This document shows positions 34,037 through 46,091 of a stretch of 64,000 bases of DNA, in pieces. This stretch comes from Elymus sibiricus (lineage: Eukaryota; Streptophyta; Magnoliopsida; Poales; Poaceae): contig CM077668.1 in assembly GCA_039707655.1 (NCBI GenBank), forward strand, positions 397,447,630 through 397,511,629, written 5' to 3'. The stretch's first letter is position 1. Each line of letters starts with the position of its first letter. Position numbers and translations under genes: made by a program. The notes below the pieces were generated by a model, which saw only the letters and a list, made by a program, of their open reading frames with translations, made no database searches and was not told where the DNA came from.

Positions 34037-34456
34037 TGTCGGTTCTAAATCTGGCATATCTCGTAGTAGGGGTCCTAAGCTAGGCGTCTTGGAGCGATGG
34101 TAACATGGACACATGATTTTACCCAGGTTCAGGCTCTCTCGAAGAGATAATACCCTACGTCCTGCTTTTGATTGTATTGATATGGGGTGTCGTACAGAGT
34201 ACATGTATCTACCACGAAATTGTTCTAATGAATATAAGTTTCTTTATTGACTAGCCTGGCCTCTGTTTATATATGCACCGGAGGCCTAGGGTTTAGAAGA
34301 GTCCTCGTCTTGTGCGCCAAGTCATGTCGAGTCTTCCTCGTAGATGTCATGGGCTGCCCGAAGTGGCCCATTAGTGAACCGCCATGGGGGTCCTCGGCCC
34401 GATTCACCTGGTCGGGAGACGACCCAGTGAGTACCCCCTAGTCCAGGACACCGTCA
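34037..34456 (-). repeat. 3' LTR of the non-autonomous element (low-coordinate copy)
   Basis: 420 bp; differs from the partner LTR at a limited number of positions (for example CTGGCATATC against CCGGCATATC near its plus-strand start). Contains TTTACCCAGGTTC and TAATACCCTACGTCCTGC blocks; similar blocks occur in the LTR-like fragment at 46440-46720. Confidence 0.85.
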
Positions 34457-37400
34457 GTAGCCCCTTGAACTTGTCTTCATGTTGGGGACGCTCGTCGGTT
34501 CTTCTGAACTGTTCTACGTCTTCGGCCATCGGTCTTGAAAGCTGGTTCAACAAGTTTTCCTATCTCTGATCTTAACAATCGCCGAGGTGTATCCGAAGAG
34601 TTTACCCATCAGGCATCCAGGAGTTTGTACGTCGGGCGTCCGAGGAACCCCTTTAAATTCTTGGCCTTTATCAATGCCTTGTTATTTTTACGCCGCACCT
34701 CGGGTTCAAAGTTTTTCCTGTGCAGCGGTGTCCTCTTGCGTCCGAGCTCCATCGTCGGACCGCATCCGAGGTGTCTTTTTGCAGCCGAGCTCTAACGCCG
34801 GTCTGCATCCGAGGTACATTTTACCAGCCGAGCTCCAACGCCGGTTTGTATCCGAGGTGTCATAGATTTTCTCAGTCTTGAAAAGTTAAAGGAGTCCAGC
34901 TGAGCTTAATGCCGGAAATGTCCTCGAGGGAGCCAGCCACTTGCATCCGAGCTTCATGCCAGACTGCTTTCGAGGTGGTGCACCACCTCGGGCTTGGGCT
35001 GATTTTTTTGTGTGGAATTTTTTCGATTGGTGCGGTTTGTTCTCTGCCGAGATATATAGCCAGTAGCCCTCAAGGTGCATGTCGCCAGAAATCCGAGATG
35101 CATCTGAAGGAAAACATAAAACCGCTGATCCCAGTAGCCCCTGAGACTCAGGTCGATTCACGAAATCGGCCTGAGGATCAACTCCTAACTCGGCAACATA
35201 CTTAGGAATGGAAACACGGTGTGCATAGTCCTCGAGACTCAGGTTCGGTGCGGCCGACCAACCCGAGGATCGTAATCTCCTCGAAAACTGTTTTGCACTT
35301 TGTAAATTGTCTGCATTGAATCGTCAATGCAGTAGCCCCCGAGCCACTGGTCGGGTGGCAACACCAGATCAGGGGATCGATGTAACCCGTTAATGGCTTT
35401 TAAGTGAGAAGCACGAAACCCAGTAGCCCCCGAGTCTGAATTTGGGCGAGGGTGGCCGAATTAAGGGTCGATATTCGGAGTAAATTGATTTTAATCACAA
35501 TTTATGGGTAATGATTCTATGTATCCAAGTACTTTACATCATTAACGCTCGGATCCGCATTGTACAAAACTTTGTTGACCGACCATCGGCTTCAACCTCC
35601 TCGGCCAGTAGCCAAGGAGTGTTTTCCTACTTTATAAAGCCTTTATAAGGGCAAAGATTTACGGAAAACAAGGCAATCCGGCCATACGGTTTTATAAACA
35701 AAGGTACGCGGAGAGATATGTTATATTACTATTTAACTTAAGAAACATCTTCTGGGAAAAATGGTTTCATTATAAGTTCCTTTTCCTAGGCTGTCATGTT
35801 GACCATGATCATGATCATGAAACCTCACCTCTGATCAATGTGGGAGGAAAATATTGAGGATTTAGTTTGGGGAAAGTTCCTGAACTCTATGGTCTTAATG
35901 AACCGAAATTTTCACTTCCGTCGTTGCCGACCAATTATATTCTTAAGAAAACTAGCTTTTGGCTTCACCCAGTCTGAGGTACTAACTCGGATGACCCGGT
36001 AGTAACAATCACAGAGGTGCTCCCTTTACCCCCTAGCCGAACAATCGGGAACGTAGGGGGTAAGCACAGGAGCCAGGCAACCCAGCTTGGCCAAAATCTT
36101 ATGTCAAAATTGATGCATATTTATGGCTTTATAACGATTTATGGGAAGGCAGCGTTCGTATATTAAATACAAATGCTGAGGATATGTTGGGCTCTCCAGA
36201 AGTCCTGATGTAACCGTGCCGAGGTGGTTCAAGGAGCCATCGACACATGTTGTGATAGTCGGCTTTTAAGTTGTATTTGTAGATTTATGCTATATGTTAT
36301 TTTGACTCTGATGCGACTGTTTATAATCTGAAAGTGGCCCATCGTCGGCTTCCACCCCTTTGTAGATGCTACGCAGGGTGTTTCCGTACTAACAATACAA
36401 CCCTTAGCCGACGTCTCAGTGCCCGGGGGTGGTTGTGTTAGCGGAAACGAGGCGATCAGATATGCAGGCTTTATAACTTTCACTTAGTCATGGGAGCTCA
36501 AAGTTGGGAGGCCAGTTACTAGCCCCCGGTTAGTGTTCGGCGTCAGCCGAGGTCAAGCCATTAACACTTCGGCCAATTTTATGAAAGGCCCATCGTTTAA
36601 CACGGGGTAACCTCTACCGATCTATAGTTTGACACAGTCATCGGATCGCTGACCCGTTTATGCTCATTGTGACAGTCAGTTTCCGACCTTCTCCACTGAG
36701 GTACTTGACCAGTTAAACTGGAAGTACAATCACAGTGGTTCTCCCTTTACCCTTAGCCGAACAATCGGGAACATAAGGAGTAAGCACAGGAGACGGGCAA
36801 CCCAACTATTGACCAAAGACACAATTCGAAACCGATGCATATAAAGCAATATCCGAGAACGTTTTACCGAGGACTCCATGGAGTACCTTGGCTTTTGGTG
36901 GGTTTGGCTCCAGCTGCAGCCCCCCGTTGATATTGCCGATGCTTTAAAGGCATCTGGCGTTGCACTGCGAGAGTTATGCTGGAGACACACAAATAGGTTA
37001 AAAGTGCCATAAGCTTGGAAAACCAAAAAACTCACATAAAAACTTTACGTCTAAATTAGATCAAAAAATTTGGTGCCAATCCAAGATTGTCTGTAAAATT
37101 AATTTGTGCTTCTGTGGTGCTTTAACATGATATGTCCGATCTCCAGACTTGAAGCAGGTCAGCCTGCGGCTTCAACCTCCTTATCCCGAAGGCGGAGTGC
37201 TTCTCAGGCCAGTTTAGCGAACTAAACTCGAGCGGCTTTAGAGAGAAACCAGGCGATCCGACTATTGACCACACACTCACGTCGAGAAAGGAGTAGTAGA
37301 AAAAGACTTTGCAACGACTAAGAAGAAAACACCTATTATAACGGCTCATATAAATTTAAGAGCCCCAGATAACATGGGAAAAAGAAGTGTTTTTAACAAA

Positions 37401-38958
37401 CTAAGTTTTTGTTTAAGACAAATAAAATGCTTGGTTGAACCAAACAAAAATTTAAAATTTTTGAGCATGAAAGCGACTTAGCTGGTTAATGTGCTTGGTG
37501 TTGATGATGCGGTCCAGGCTTGTGGCGGGACCAAGACGCCCATTGATCTCTGACAGATCTGACATGATGCGTAGTCCTCGGCTTGGCCGAGGTTCCTGTC
37601 TCCAAGCCGGTTCCAAGGTGGCTGAGCGAAGAGCTCGGCTTGATGGAATGACGGCACAAAACTGCCGATATGTTGAGGCGAAGCCCCCGGTCCAGCTGAG
37701 CTGACGAAGCTGGTCGGCTGGTGACGCCGAAGTCCCCGAAGTAGGTTGATGAAGAGATGACCAAGCCCCCGGTCCAGCCGAGATGACGGAGCAGGTCGGT
37801 AAGGTGACGTTGCAGCCCCCATGCCAACCGAGGTGTCGAAACAGGTCGGCGTGATGGACATCGGCTTGAAGAAGCAATGGTGCGGCGATGCCGACGTAGG
37901 TCGGAACTTGTGACGTGGTCAATGCCGGCTTGAGAAGTGACCGCGCGGCGATGCTGGCACGCCCGACCCGTGCAATCCGTGGGGCCACGATCTTGTCTTG
38001 ACGATTATTTGTCCTTTGCAATGTCGAACTCTTCGTCGGCTCGCCGCGGTGATGATCCGAGGTGGTTTTCGTTGGCTCGATGGAGCGACGGCGCAGTCGA
38101 TGCTGGCGCAGGTCGGTAGCCGTGGAGCAACGTGGTCGGGCCGGTTTGACATCGGCGCGACGGTGAATATTGCATCGGAAAAGACTCAAAATTTGTAGGC
38201 ACGTGTTTGAGAACAACACACAAAACCCTAGGGAAAATTTCCTTCAAAAAGGACGTCTGATAACTCGTTCATAAAAAAAGATGAACTCGGGTCGGATTCG
38301 TTTTCGTGCAGAAAACAGGTCCGAAAATTGATGCACTAATCGGATGTTTCCCGGAGTTTGAGCGGTCGGATCGAGCTGAAATTTTGAGGGGTGATTGATA
38401 TAGGAATTCCGCAGCCGATGAATGGTTGGATCTTCCAAAGGATGTCCGAGCTAACTCCTGGACTCCTCGCCCCAAACTTATCTAGATTCCCGTCCAGATT
38501 CGACAGGGCTCCGGTATATCGGAGATTGCCGGAGATTCCTTCATCGGAACACGACGAAATTTTACAGGGTTGTTCTAGACTCAATTCCGCACAATTCCAC
38601 TGAAGCAATCATCAAAGTGACGCTCGAGGAGGCGGGGACGACAAACACGAATCTGCTGTCCAGAAAAACTGCACCGTCGCCTGAGGACGATGTTAACGTC
38701 GAGCCCCCAAGCTCCATGGATTATTCCCCCATGATCTTGATAGAGATCGGAGTTGATGATGATGAAAGTATTCGTCCGATCTTGATGATCCGACGCAGAG
38801 CACAGTCCTCGGTCCAGCCGAAATGACCAGTCGAGCCGGCGACGAAGATGCCGACATCGACAATAAAGCTCGGTTCCGACGCGTAGATCGCGCCGAAGAC
38901 GATCTGAATTCCCATCGCACCCCGGCGACTGTCAGTAGGCTCTCAATGAAAGCACCAA

Positions 38959-39378
38959 TGTCGGTTCTAAATCCGGCATATCTCGTAGTAGGGGTCCTAA
39001 GTTAAGCGTCTTGGAGCGATGGTAACATGGACACAGGATTTTACCCAGGTTCGGGCTCTCTCGAAGAGATAGTACCCTACGTCCTGCTTTTGATTGTATT
39101 GATATGGGGTGTAGTACAGAGTACATGTATCTACCACGAGATTGTTCTAATGAATATGAGTTTCTCTATTGACTAGCCTGGCCTCGGTTTATATATGCAC
39201 CGGAGGCCTAGGGTTTAGAAGAGTCCTCGTCTTGTACGCCAAGTCATGTGGAGTCTTCCTCGTAGATGTCATGGGCTGCCCGAAGTGGCCCATTAGTGAA
39301 CCGCCATGGGGGTCCTCGGCCTGATCCACCTGGTCGGGAGACGACCTAGTGAGTACCCCCTAGTCTAGGACACCGTCA
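38959..39378 (-). repeat. 5' LTR of the non-autonomous element (high-coordinate copy)
   Basis: 420 bp, next to the leader TTGGTGCTTTCATTGAGAGCC on the minus strand at 38938-38958. TG...CA termini are present in both readings because the LTR ends are TGTCGG and CCGTCA. Confidence 0.85.
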
Positions 39379-40314
39379 GGGGGGCTGGATCTGCCAGGTT
39401 GTCCGTGGCTGGCGGCCCAGGAGGGGCACTGCCGGCTACTGGTGGTGCCCGGTTGCCGCTTGTTGGAGCAGGGAGGCTCCGGCCGTGGTTGGATGCGGGG
39501 TGCAGGACCCGCTCTGGTCTCTGCAGGCCCGTCGTCGGGGAGGCTAGCTGGTGGCCGTACACAGCGGTGGCGTGATCGCTGTGTGGGGATGCGCGGTCCA
39601 ATGGAGGTACGGGTCGACCTCGGCCTGCTGCGTGGGAGTGGCTGCTCCGGGTGATAGCCTGGCCGGTGCTGGCCGGCCGGCGGCGACGGCGCCTGTGGGC
39701 GTCGCTATCCTCTTTGGAGGCACCGTCGGGAATCTCATAGCCAGATCTCCCGGATCAAGTCCTTCGGGTGAAAGCCCAGATCCTGCTGCAGGGTCGGGCG
39801 GTGGCGTCGTCTTCAACGTCGTTCCCCTCTTTAGGGCGCCGCCTTGAAGACTTTGATCCCTCTGGTGCTTCCTACGACTGGACGTGGACGGTGGCTTCTG
39901 TGGCAACGAAGACGGCGGTGAGCAATGTCGAAGGCGTGGCCTTGGTCGTGGTAGTCGGCTCTTCTTCTCCGGTGTGTCCGTGGGAGTGCCTCGACCGTCT
40001 GTTGCTGTGAAGTCGAAGCCGTGGTGGGGGCCGGTGGTATACAATGACGCGTGACAGGTGGTTCGTTCAGTGATCCTTCGTGACGCCAACCTTGCCTAGT
40101 TTCCTTCGTGTTTCACCGTCGGAGTCGGAGCTGCGCTGTCTAGTATGGATTGTATGGAGTGTTGTGTTGCAGCTATTAGGGATGCTGTTTTTCTTTTTTC
40201 TTTGATCTTCGGATCCTCTGGTCCTAGGACCTTCACCACCTTGTTGTTTTCCGTTGCTTCCTGCTATTATCAATGAATGCCAGCGATGCTGGATCTTTCA
40301 AAAAAGAAAAAGAA
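39379..40314 (+). mobile_element. Poly-A retroposon, 3' part with A-rich tail
   Basis: Continues the GC-rich retroposon after the nested LTR element. Its 3' end is T-rich (GTTTTTCTTTTTTCTTTGATC near 40180, TATCAATGAATGCCAGCGATGC near 40268) and finishes in AAAAAAGAAAAAGAAAAAG. The target duplication AAAGATCATGGCA follows at 40315-40327. The TATCAATGAATGCC block resembles a plant polyadenylation region, consistent with retroposition of an RNA. Confidence 0.75.
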
Positions 40315-40327
40315 AAAGATCATGGCA

Positions 40328-41311
40328 ACAATCTCTGTTCACACGCAGAATGGACCAATGGAAAATATATATTAAACATAGGACACATGGAAAGGGGGAA
40401 GGGGGGGGGGGGGGTAAACTGACAAACTAGGCAACAAAATCAACCACAAAACAACGGCTCCAATAACCATTTGGATAATAGTCCAATATTAAATTTGGCA
40501 TCAAGATTTTTGCAGGTAAAATTGCCCTTAATGACTAAAAAATTGCCGTCGCCGCCAAATGCACAAGACCCCTAGCGGTCATGGCCACGGCGCTCGTCAC
40601 CGTAGCACAGAATCCGACGAGTGTTGCGTCCGGCTATGAAACCCCTACCGGCATCACCCCCATCGACAAATCCGACCACCAACAAAACCACGCGACGGTG
40701 AGTACCCAGTAGGAAACAGATGAGAGGGGATGCGCGGCAGCGTACCTCAAGCATTGACACAATACTAGAGCAGGGGCAGGCATAACTAAATGCTGGCAGT
40801 CGACGGTACTCGAATCACTGGCGAAGACAAAGCATCCGCCCAGACGAGCGCTTGCAGGACGAAGCGCAAGAGGAGAGAAGACAAATGGGGAACTGCGGTG
40901 AGTGGGTGAAGGGGGGGGGGGGTTTAGTGGGCGGAGAGCGTTCACGCGGGGCACAGTTATAGCGAACGGTTGCCCGTAAGTGATGTGGCAAGCCTAAGCG
41001 CGCCAAGATGCGTGCGAGCTATCCAATGGCGGGGAGCGCGTTCGTGCGGAATGATGAGAATTCTGACGTCACTTGTAACATTTTGGACTTTTTTTTTTAT
41101 GAACTTGACTTAAATCCAACATCAATTCAAGGAAACTAAACAAAAGCTTGAAGCTGGCCCAAATTAGCTGAAACATTTTAACTGAAATGCAAGATTACCC
41201 ATTTAAAATATTGTATTCGAACTGTTAGAAGCGAAAGCTATAGCCGGCTCAAACACACTACACACAATTGGGGAAATAATTACATAAAAAATCCCATTCT
41301 TATTAGTAGAA
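40328..41311. other. Intergenic DNA with G homopolymers
   Basis: No supported gene. G runs occur at 40401-40414 and 40911-40922. A 106-codon minus frame (40954-40634) is proline-rich at its start and has no known domain. Sequence at 40328-40560 continues the AT-rich spacer seen left of 11971. Confidence 0.4.
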
Positions 41312-42158
41312 TCACCTGATCATGGGCAACACCACAAAGCTCGACGCTCCGCGCTTCCTCCTGATGGACGATGAATCAGCAATCCATCTCTCAACTTTGC
41401 CGGTGATGTGCTCGCCCGGCTTCCCGTTTCCGGCGTCGATAAACATCTCTTCAAGAACCATGGCGTTCTCGGCGAAGAATTTGATCAGCCTGACGCCAAG
41501 ACAGTCCACCTCTTCCTCCATCCGGAACTGCAAGCCCACTCTCGTCAAAGAGCTCCGTAAGCAATCGAACAAGCGTTGGCTAAAGCCAGGGAGCTCCGAA
41601 ACCTCGTCATAGTTAGCGTCGTCGTCTCCTCCGGGCGAAACCGCCGCGGGGTTCGGCGAGACACGGCAGCGGTTGCGAAGATGGATGCACTTGTCCCCAT
41701 CGGCTCGGAACTTGCTTTCCAGGAAGAGGTCCTCGTCGTGCAAATAGTTTGGGTAGTGGTGCTCCGGAGTGAGGTTGATCCGGAGGTCACGGAGAGCGGG
41801 GCAGCAGCGGAGCAGGTTGGCGATGGCCACCGCCGCCGTCTTGCCTTTCGGCCGGTGCACTCCGTGCAGCTCGACGCGCTCGATGATGGAGAACGCGGGC
41901 AGGAGCTCGGCCCGCCTCGCCTCGCTGAGCACGGCCATGTCCTCGAGGGGGTTTATGCTTAGCTTCAGCTCCTTGGCACCGGTGAAGTTGTGAAGGAACC
42001 GCCAGAAGGGCTCGAGGTCGCGCTCGCCGTTTCTGTTGCCACGGCGACGGCCGAGACTCATTATGTTGAAGTTGAACTTGTCGCCGTGTAGAATTTTGTT
42101 CCCTCGTTCATCGCGGCCGCGCGGGACAAAATGCAGGTCGGCATGTGCCAAGTCCGGC
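41312..42158 (-). pseudogene. F-box/LRR protein gene 1, C-terminal part (separated by insertion)
   Basis: An open minus frame continues the F-box/LRR gene whose N-terminal part is at 44286-45286. Segments such as DLEPFWRFLHNFTGAKELKL, IANLLRCCPALRDLRINLTP and LRSSLTRVGLQF, and the IKFFAENAMVLEEMFIDAGN block near the end, are the leucine-rich and FBD-like C terminus of a large grass F-box family. The first codons run Asp-Leu-Ala-His-Ala; Asp-Leu also ends the other half. Removing the insert and one repeat copy leaves the frame continuous. Stop TGA at 41312-41314. Confidence 0.85.
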
Positions 42159-44285
42159 CGAATAAGTAATTTTACCCGTGCTGATATGTACCGGTGGATA
42201 ATCCACCATCCGCCACTTTCATCAAGATCCGTGCAGTTTTAATACTCTATTTTCAAATATCAGACTACACATAGCAATACATATACTAGTGTCAGATATT
42301 GTCAGCTTTTACAGAAGAGAGAGAAAGTTAGAGTGGAGAGAACAGTGCATGCATGCATGCATTCTCTCACGGCATACATATGAGATGCATTTTATTTTCA
42401 TCCTCATATTTTTAATGATTCTTATCTTTTGAACCAAATGTCCATTATTGAAACTTTTTGTATATTTGAATTCGTGGTGACAAGACCTTCAGAACAAGAT
42501 CAATTTTGGATATGTTTGAAATATGTTTTATTTTATATATTTCAATTATCTTTGAAATCACTTTCATAAAACATTAGATTGTTTCACTATTTCATAAAAG
42601 TTTTTTCTAGTGTTTCACTCATTTTCACAAACTGCAATATGGAACTCACAAAGACACATATATATTTGATATATATTAGTAAAATGGAAGTTTTAAAATA
42701 AGAGAATATTGGATATATTTCAACTTATTTTATTTAACCGATTGCAAGAAAACATATTTCACTCAACAAAAAGAAACACATTTCACTAATTTTAGAAAAT
42801 ACACAACACTCATTTACAAAAGATAGATATCACTCGTTTCAGAAAACACATTACACTCAATTCAATAGGATACATTTCACTCATTTTAGAAAACACATTA
42901 CACTCACTTAATTGAAATACATATTTCATATGTTTCAAAAAACTGATTTCACTTGTTACAAGAGATATATTTCACTCGTTTTGCTAATTTCAGAAAACAC
43001 ATTACACTCATTTGCAATAGAAAAACACATTACACTCATTTGCAAAAGATAGATTTTACTCATTTCAGAAAAACACATTACACTCATTTTACAAAATTAT
43101 CAATTAAAAAAAAATTCACTCATTTGAGAAATAGATTTCACTCATTTCGGAAAACACATTACTCTCATTTGCAAAATTAATTTCACTGCAAATTTACGAA
43201 ATATATTGAAATGTATTTCGCTCATCACAAATATCAGTTTCAAAAACTGAAAAATTAATTTCACACCAAAAATTGGTTATATTTCACTGTTTTCAGATAA
43301 CTTATTTCACTCATTTCAGAAAACACACTACACTCATTTACAAAATATAGATTTCACTAGTTTCAGAAAACATATTACACTCATTTAAAAGAGATGGATT
43401 TCAGTCATTTTAGAGAACACATTGCACTCATTTAAAAAAGATAGATTTCACTCATTTCAGGAAACACACTACACTCATTTAAAAAATATAGATTTCACTC
43501 ATTTTAGAGAACACATTCCACTCATTTAAAAAAGATAGATTTCACTCATTTCAGGAAACTCATTACACTCATTTACAGAAGATAGATTTCACTCATTTCA
43601 GAAAAACACATTACACTCATATACAAAAGATAGATTTCACTTATTGCAGAAAACACATTACACTCACTCATTTGAAATACTATATTTCACTCGTTTAAAA
43701 AAAAACCTTTTTCACTCATTACAAAAGATATATTTCAAAACTATTTTCACGGCGTGCTTGCGAAATTGATATTTCACTCATATAGAAAATGATTTCAGTC
43801 ATTTCATTAAATATATTTCACTCATTTTCAAAAAACAAGTTTAGCTCATTTCAAAAAAATAATTTCACTAAAATCAAAAACATATTTCTGACACTGAATT
43901 AATAGATTGATCGAAATAAGTGAATTGAAACGTTGAAATTTAAACATGATTGAAATATATCCAAGAATGATCTTGCTGTAAAGGTCTTGACCCCACGAGT
44001 TCAAATATATAAAAAGTTTCAAAAATGAAACTATAGATTAAAAGATATGCATGAGTGAAATTGTCAAAGCGAAAACAAAATGCGTGCGTGCTTAATACGT
44101 ACTTGTGTGTCAGGAAGAGATGACCATGCATGCATATGTCCTTTATCTGACATATGGTGGGTCCTAGTGCAGGAAATACACTGCATGCAAATCTGGAGAA
44201 AGAAGTGGAATACCCATCCCGTATAGAACGCTTTATGTGGTGTCATATGCTGGTTGGCTAGCTGGTTGGTAAAAAGAGGTTTGCG
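42159..44285. mobile_element. 2.1-kb insertion in the F-box gene, flanked by a 10-bp direct repeat
   Basis: CAAGTCCGGC is present at 42149-42158 and 44286-44295. The DNA between is AT-rich, unlike the GC-rich gene around it, and has no coding capacity. Its ends are CGAATAAGTAATTTTACCC and GGTAAAAAGAGGTTTGCG, which are only weakly inverted. A 9-10 bp duplication would fit a Mutator-like element (usually 9 bp), but the weak terminal repeats leave the class open. An intron is unlikely because the flanking repeat is exact, no GT-AG border restores the frame better, and the frame is continuous after precise removal. Confidence 0.7.
42770..43900. repeat. Degenerate ~47-bp tandem array inside the insertion
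   Basis: A unit like GATAGATTTCACTCATTTCA followed by GAAAACACATTACACTCATTTACAAAA is repeated roughly twenty times with many substitutions and length changes. Half-units (TTTCACTCATTT and ACACATTACACTCATTT) are related to each other, so the repeat may have grown from a shorter ~23-bp motif. Confidence 0.8.
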
Positions 44286-45286
44286 CAAGTCCGGCGGCCG
44301 CGGGCTCAGCGAGAATGGCCGGAGAAGCCCCTTGTACCTGAAGCGTCGCAGCCTCGGTGCGGCGATCTCCACGGGAACGGCGGCGGCTGCGGCCTTCTCG
44401 GCTTCGATGTACTTATAGTACGGGCCATCTTTCTGCGCCCAGTTGCACCTCTCCAGGACGAGCACGGTGGCCGCTGGGAAGCGGAGCAGGGCCTTTTTAG
44501 GTGGCCGACATCGGTCGTCATGTTGGGCGACGACGACGGACTCCAGGCAGACGGTGGCGAGCGCCGGCGCGGCGTCGATGAGGCTCTGGAGTGCGTCGAG
44601 CCGCGTGGTGCAATGGCGCATCCTTAGCGACGAGAGCCGCGGGAATACGACGGCAGCGGCCGGCGGGACGAGTTCGCAGCAGTTGGCGAGGTCCAGCAGG
44701 CGGAGGTTCTCGGACGGCAGGGCGCCGAGGCTGAGCACGAAGACGCCCACCAAACCACCATAGGTGAGAGTGACATCGACCTCGCCTTCCTGGCGGTCGT
44801 GGATGTGGCCGCGGCTGCCATCGACGAGACGGAGCTCCTCCACGCCGCGCGCCGCCTGGTGGGAGAGCAGGCTGGCGAGCACGTAGCCGTCCCGCGAGGG
44901 CGACCCGCGGACCCTGTCAGGGTCCAGGTCCAGGAACATCCAGATCGAGTCGAGGTAAGTGCACTCGAGGCGCAGGGTGAGCCTCGTGACGGGGACGTCG
45001 GCGGCGTCGAGCACCGCCTCGGCCGCGGACACGAAGGCGTCGCGGCGGGAGAAGAGAGGGCCTCTTTGCGCTCATCTCGTCCGTGCCGGGAGCTGTAGTC
45101 ATCGTCGTACTCGTAGCCCTCGACGAACGTCTCGAGGTTCACGGCGCCGGAGGAGCGCCAGAGCGGCGAGCGCCATCGCCGCGAGAGCGCGGCCGTGGCG
45201 GCGGCCTGCTTGGCTGGGACGAAGCGGAGAACACGCAGGAGGAGCTCGTCGGGGAGATCAGATAGGCGGTCGACGCCACCGGCCAT
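44286..45286 (-). pseudogene. F-box/LRR protein gene 1, N-terminal part (frameshifted)
   Basis: Starts at ATG 45286 with an F-box (DRLSDLPDELLLRVLRFVPA then a TAALSRRW block, residues ~6-45). The frame is lost near 45055: an extra GA in GAGAAGAGAGGGCC on the plus strand (an extra CT on the coding strand) shifts translation. Beyond it, the correct frame continues as leucine-rich repeats (VTRLTLRLECTYLDSIW, LRLLDLANCCEL, LRRFRYKGLLRPFS) to the insertion at 44285. Family members typically act as substrate adaptors of SCF ubiquitin ligases, but targets of this family are unknown. With frameshift and insertion this copy cannot make the full protein. Confidence 0.85.
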
Positions 45287-45514
45287 CGTGCGGCAAGAGC
45301 GATCGACGCGATTGCGATCTCAGGCCGATGGGATTGGAACTTCGATGGACTTGTAGTGTATACAATGAGTCCTCTGTTTCAGGAACGGTGGACTTGTAGT
45401 CGGTTCGGAGACTGACTGGACAACGTCCAGAACTGAGGGTGATTTTTTTTTTTGATTTTTTTTGGAGGATCTGAATCATTAGGATTTCTTTCCTACGCTG
45501 TGGACTTTTTTTCT

Positions 45515-46060
45515 TTTGAAAAGGATCGGACCTACTATAAATATTCAAAACTACATCGAGGTCCATGGAACGATCATTGCTGCCGTCAGAATGAGCCGTC
45601 GACGCACCGCTATTGCCGCTCCAATACCGAAGCCGGCATGGCTTTGTCGATAACAGTCGAGAAGTCTTCGTGCACATGAACCTAAGAACCATCGCCCTGG
45701 AGCCGCAGTCGTCGCTGTTGTGCCCTTGAATCGGTCTGAAGAATCTAACACCAGTATTTGCCATTGCTTACACACGACGAGAATCCATATTCTCGCCACC
45801 CTGAGGAGCTGGCAGGAATCTATGCTGGAGCTCCATCTAATCTGTCCCGACGAACGAACTTGAGGAGGATCGGAGCCCGGAAGGCTGATTCGAAAGAAGC
45901 GCCGCCGTCCGTCTGAGCAACGCCCCTGCAAGGACTAAAATTCTACCTGTTTACTAGTCGGAGTCGAGGCACCATGAATCCCCTCCCCGCCACCGGCCGC
46001 TGGGGCGGCAGGCGGAGGGAGGCGAATCCACGGGCTCGCCGACGAAGATCAAGGGGAGGA
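45515..46060 (-). mobile_element. Dispersed poly-A retroposon-like repeat, copy 3
   Basis: Same family and orientation as 9325-9935. Shared blocks include GCCGTCAGAATGAGCCG, GAGAAGTCTTCGTGCAC and GGCGAATCCACGGGCTCGCC-like sequence at the 5' side. The A-rich side is near 45500 (TTTTTTTCTTTTGAAAAGGATC). It sits about 230 bp upstream of F-box gene 1. Confidence 0.6.
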
Positions 46061-46091
46061 AGGCTTTCGCTAGTTTCTTTGCGAGAGGGGG

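Larger units (their letters stand above)
34037..39378 (-). mobile_element. Non-autonomous LTR retrotransposon, 5.3 kb, minus orientation
   Basis: Two 420-bp LTRs (34037-34456 and 38959-39378) bound by TG...CA and flanked by a G5-6 duplication (34031-34036, 39379-39384). Orientation is minus: reading backwards, the LTR at 39378-38959 is followed by TTGGTGCTTTCATTGAGAGCC, a leader typical of Triticeae Gypsy elements. A polypurine tract CAAGGGGCTAC precedes the LTR at 34456. The inside has no gag or pol; short frames in both directions lack known domains. It probably depended on a related autonomous Gypsy element. Family name not assigned. Confidence 0.85.

Noticed and set aside
42159..44285. 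Intron between two exons of F-box gene 1
   Set aside because: No convincing GT-AG pair; an exact 10-bp direct repeat and frame continuity indicate an insertion.
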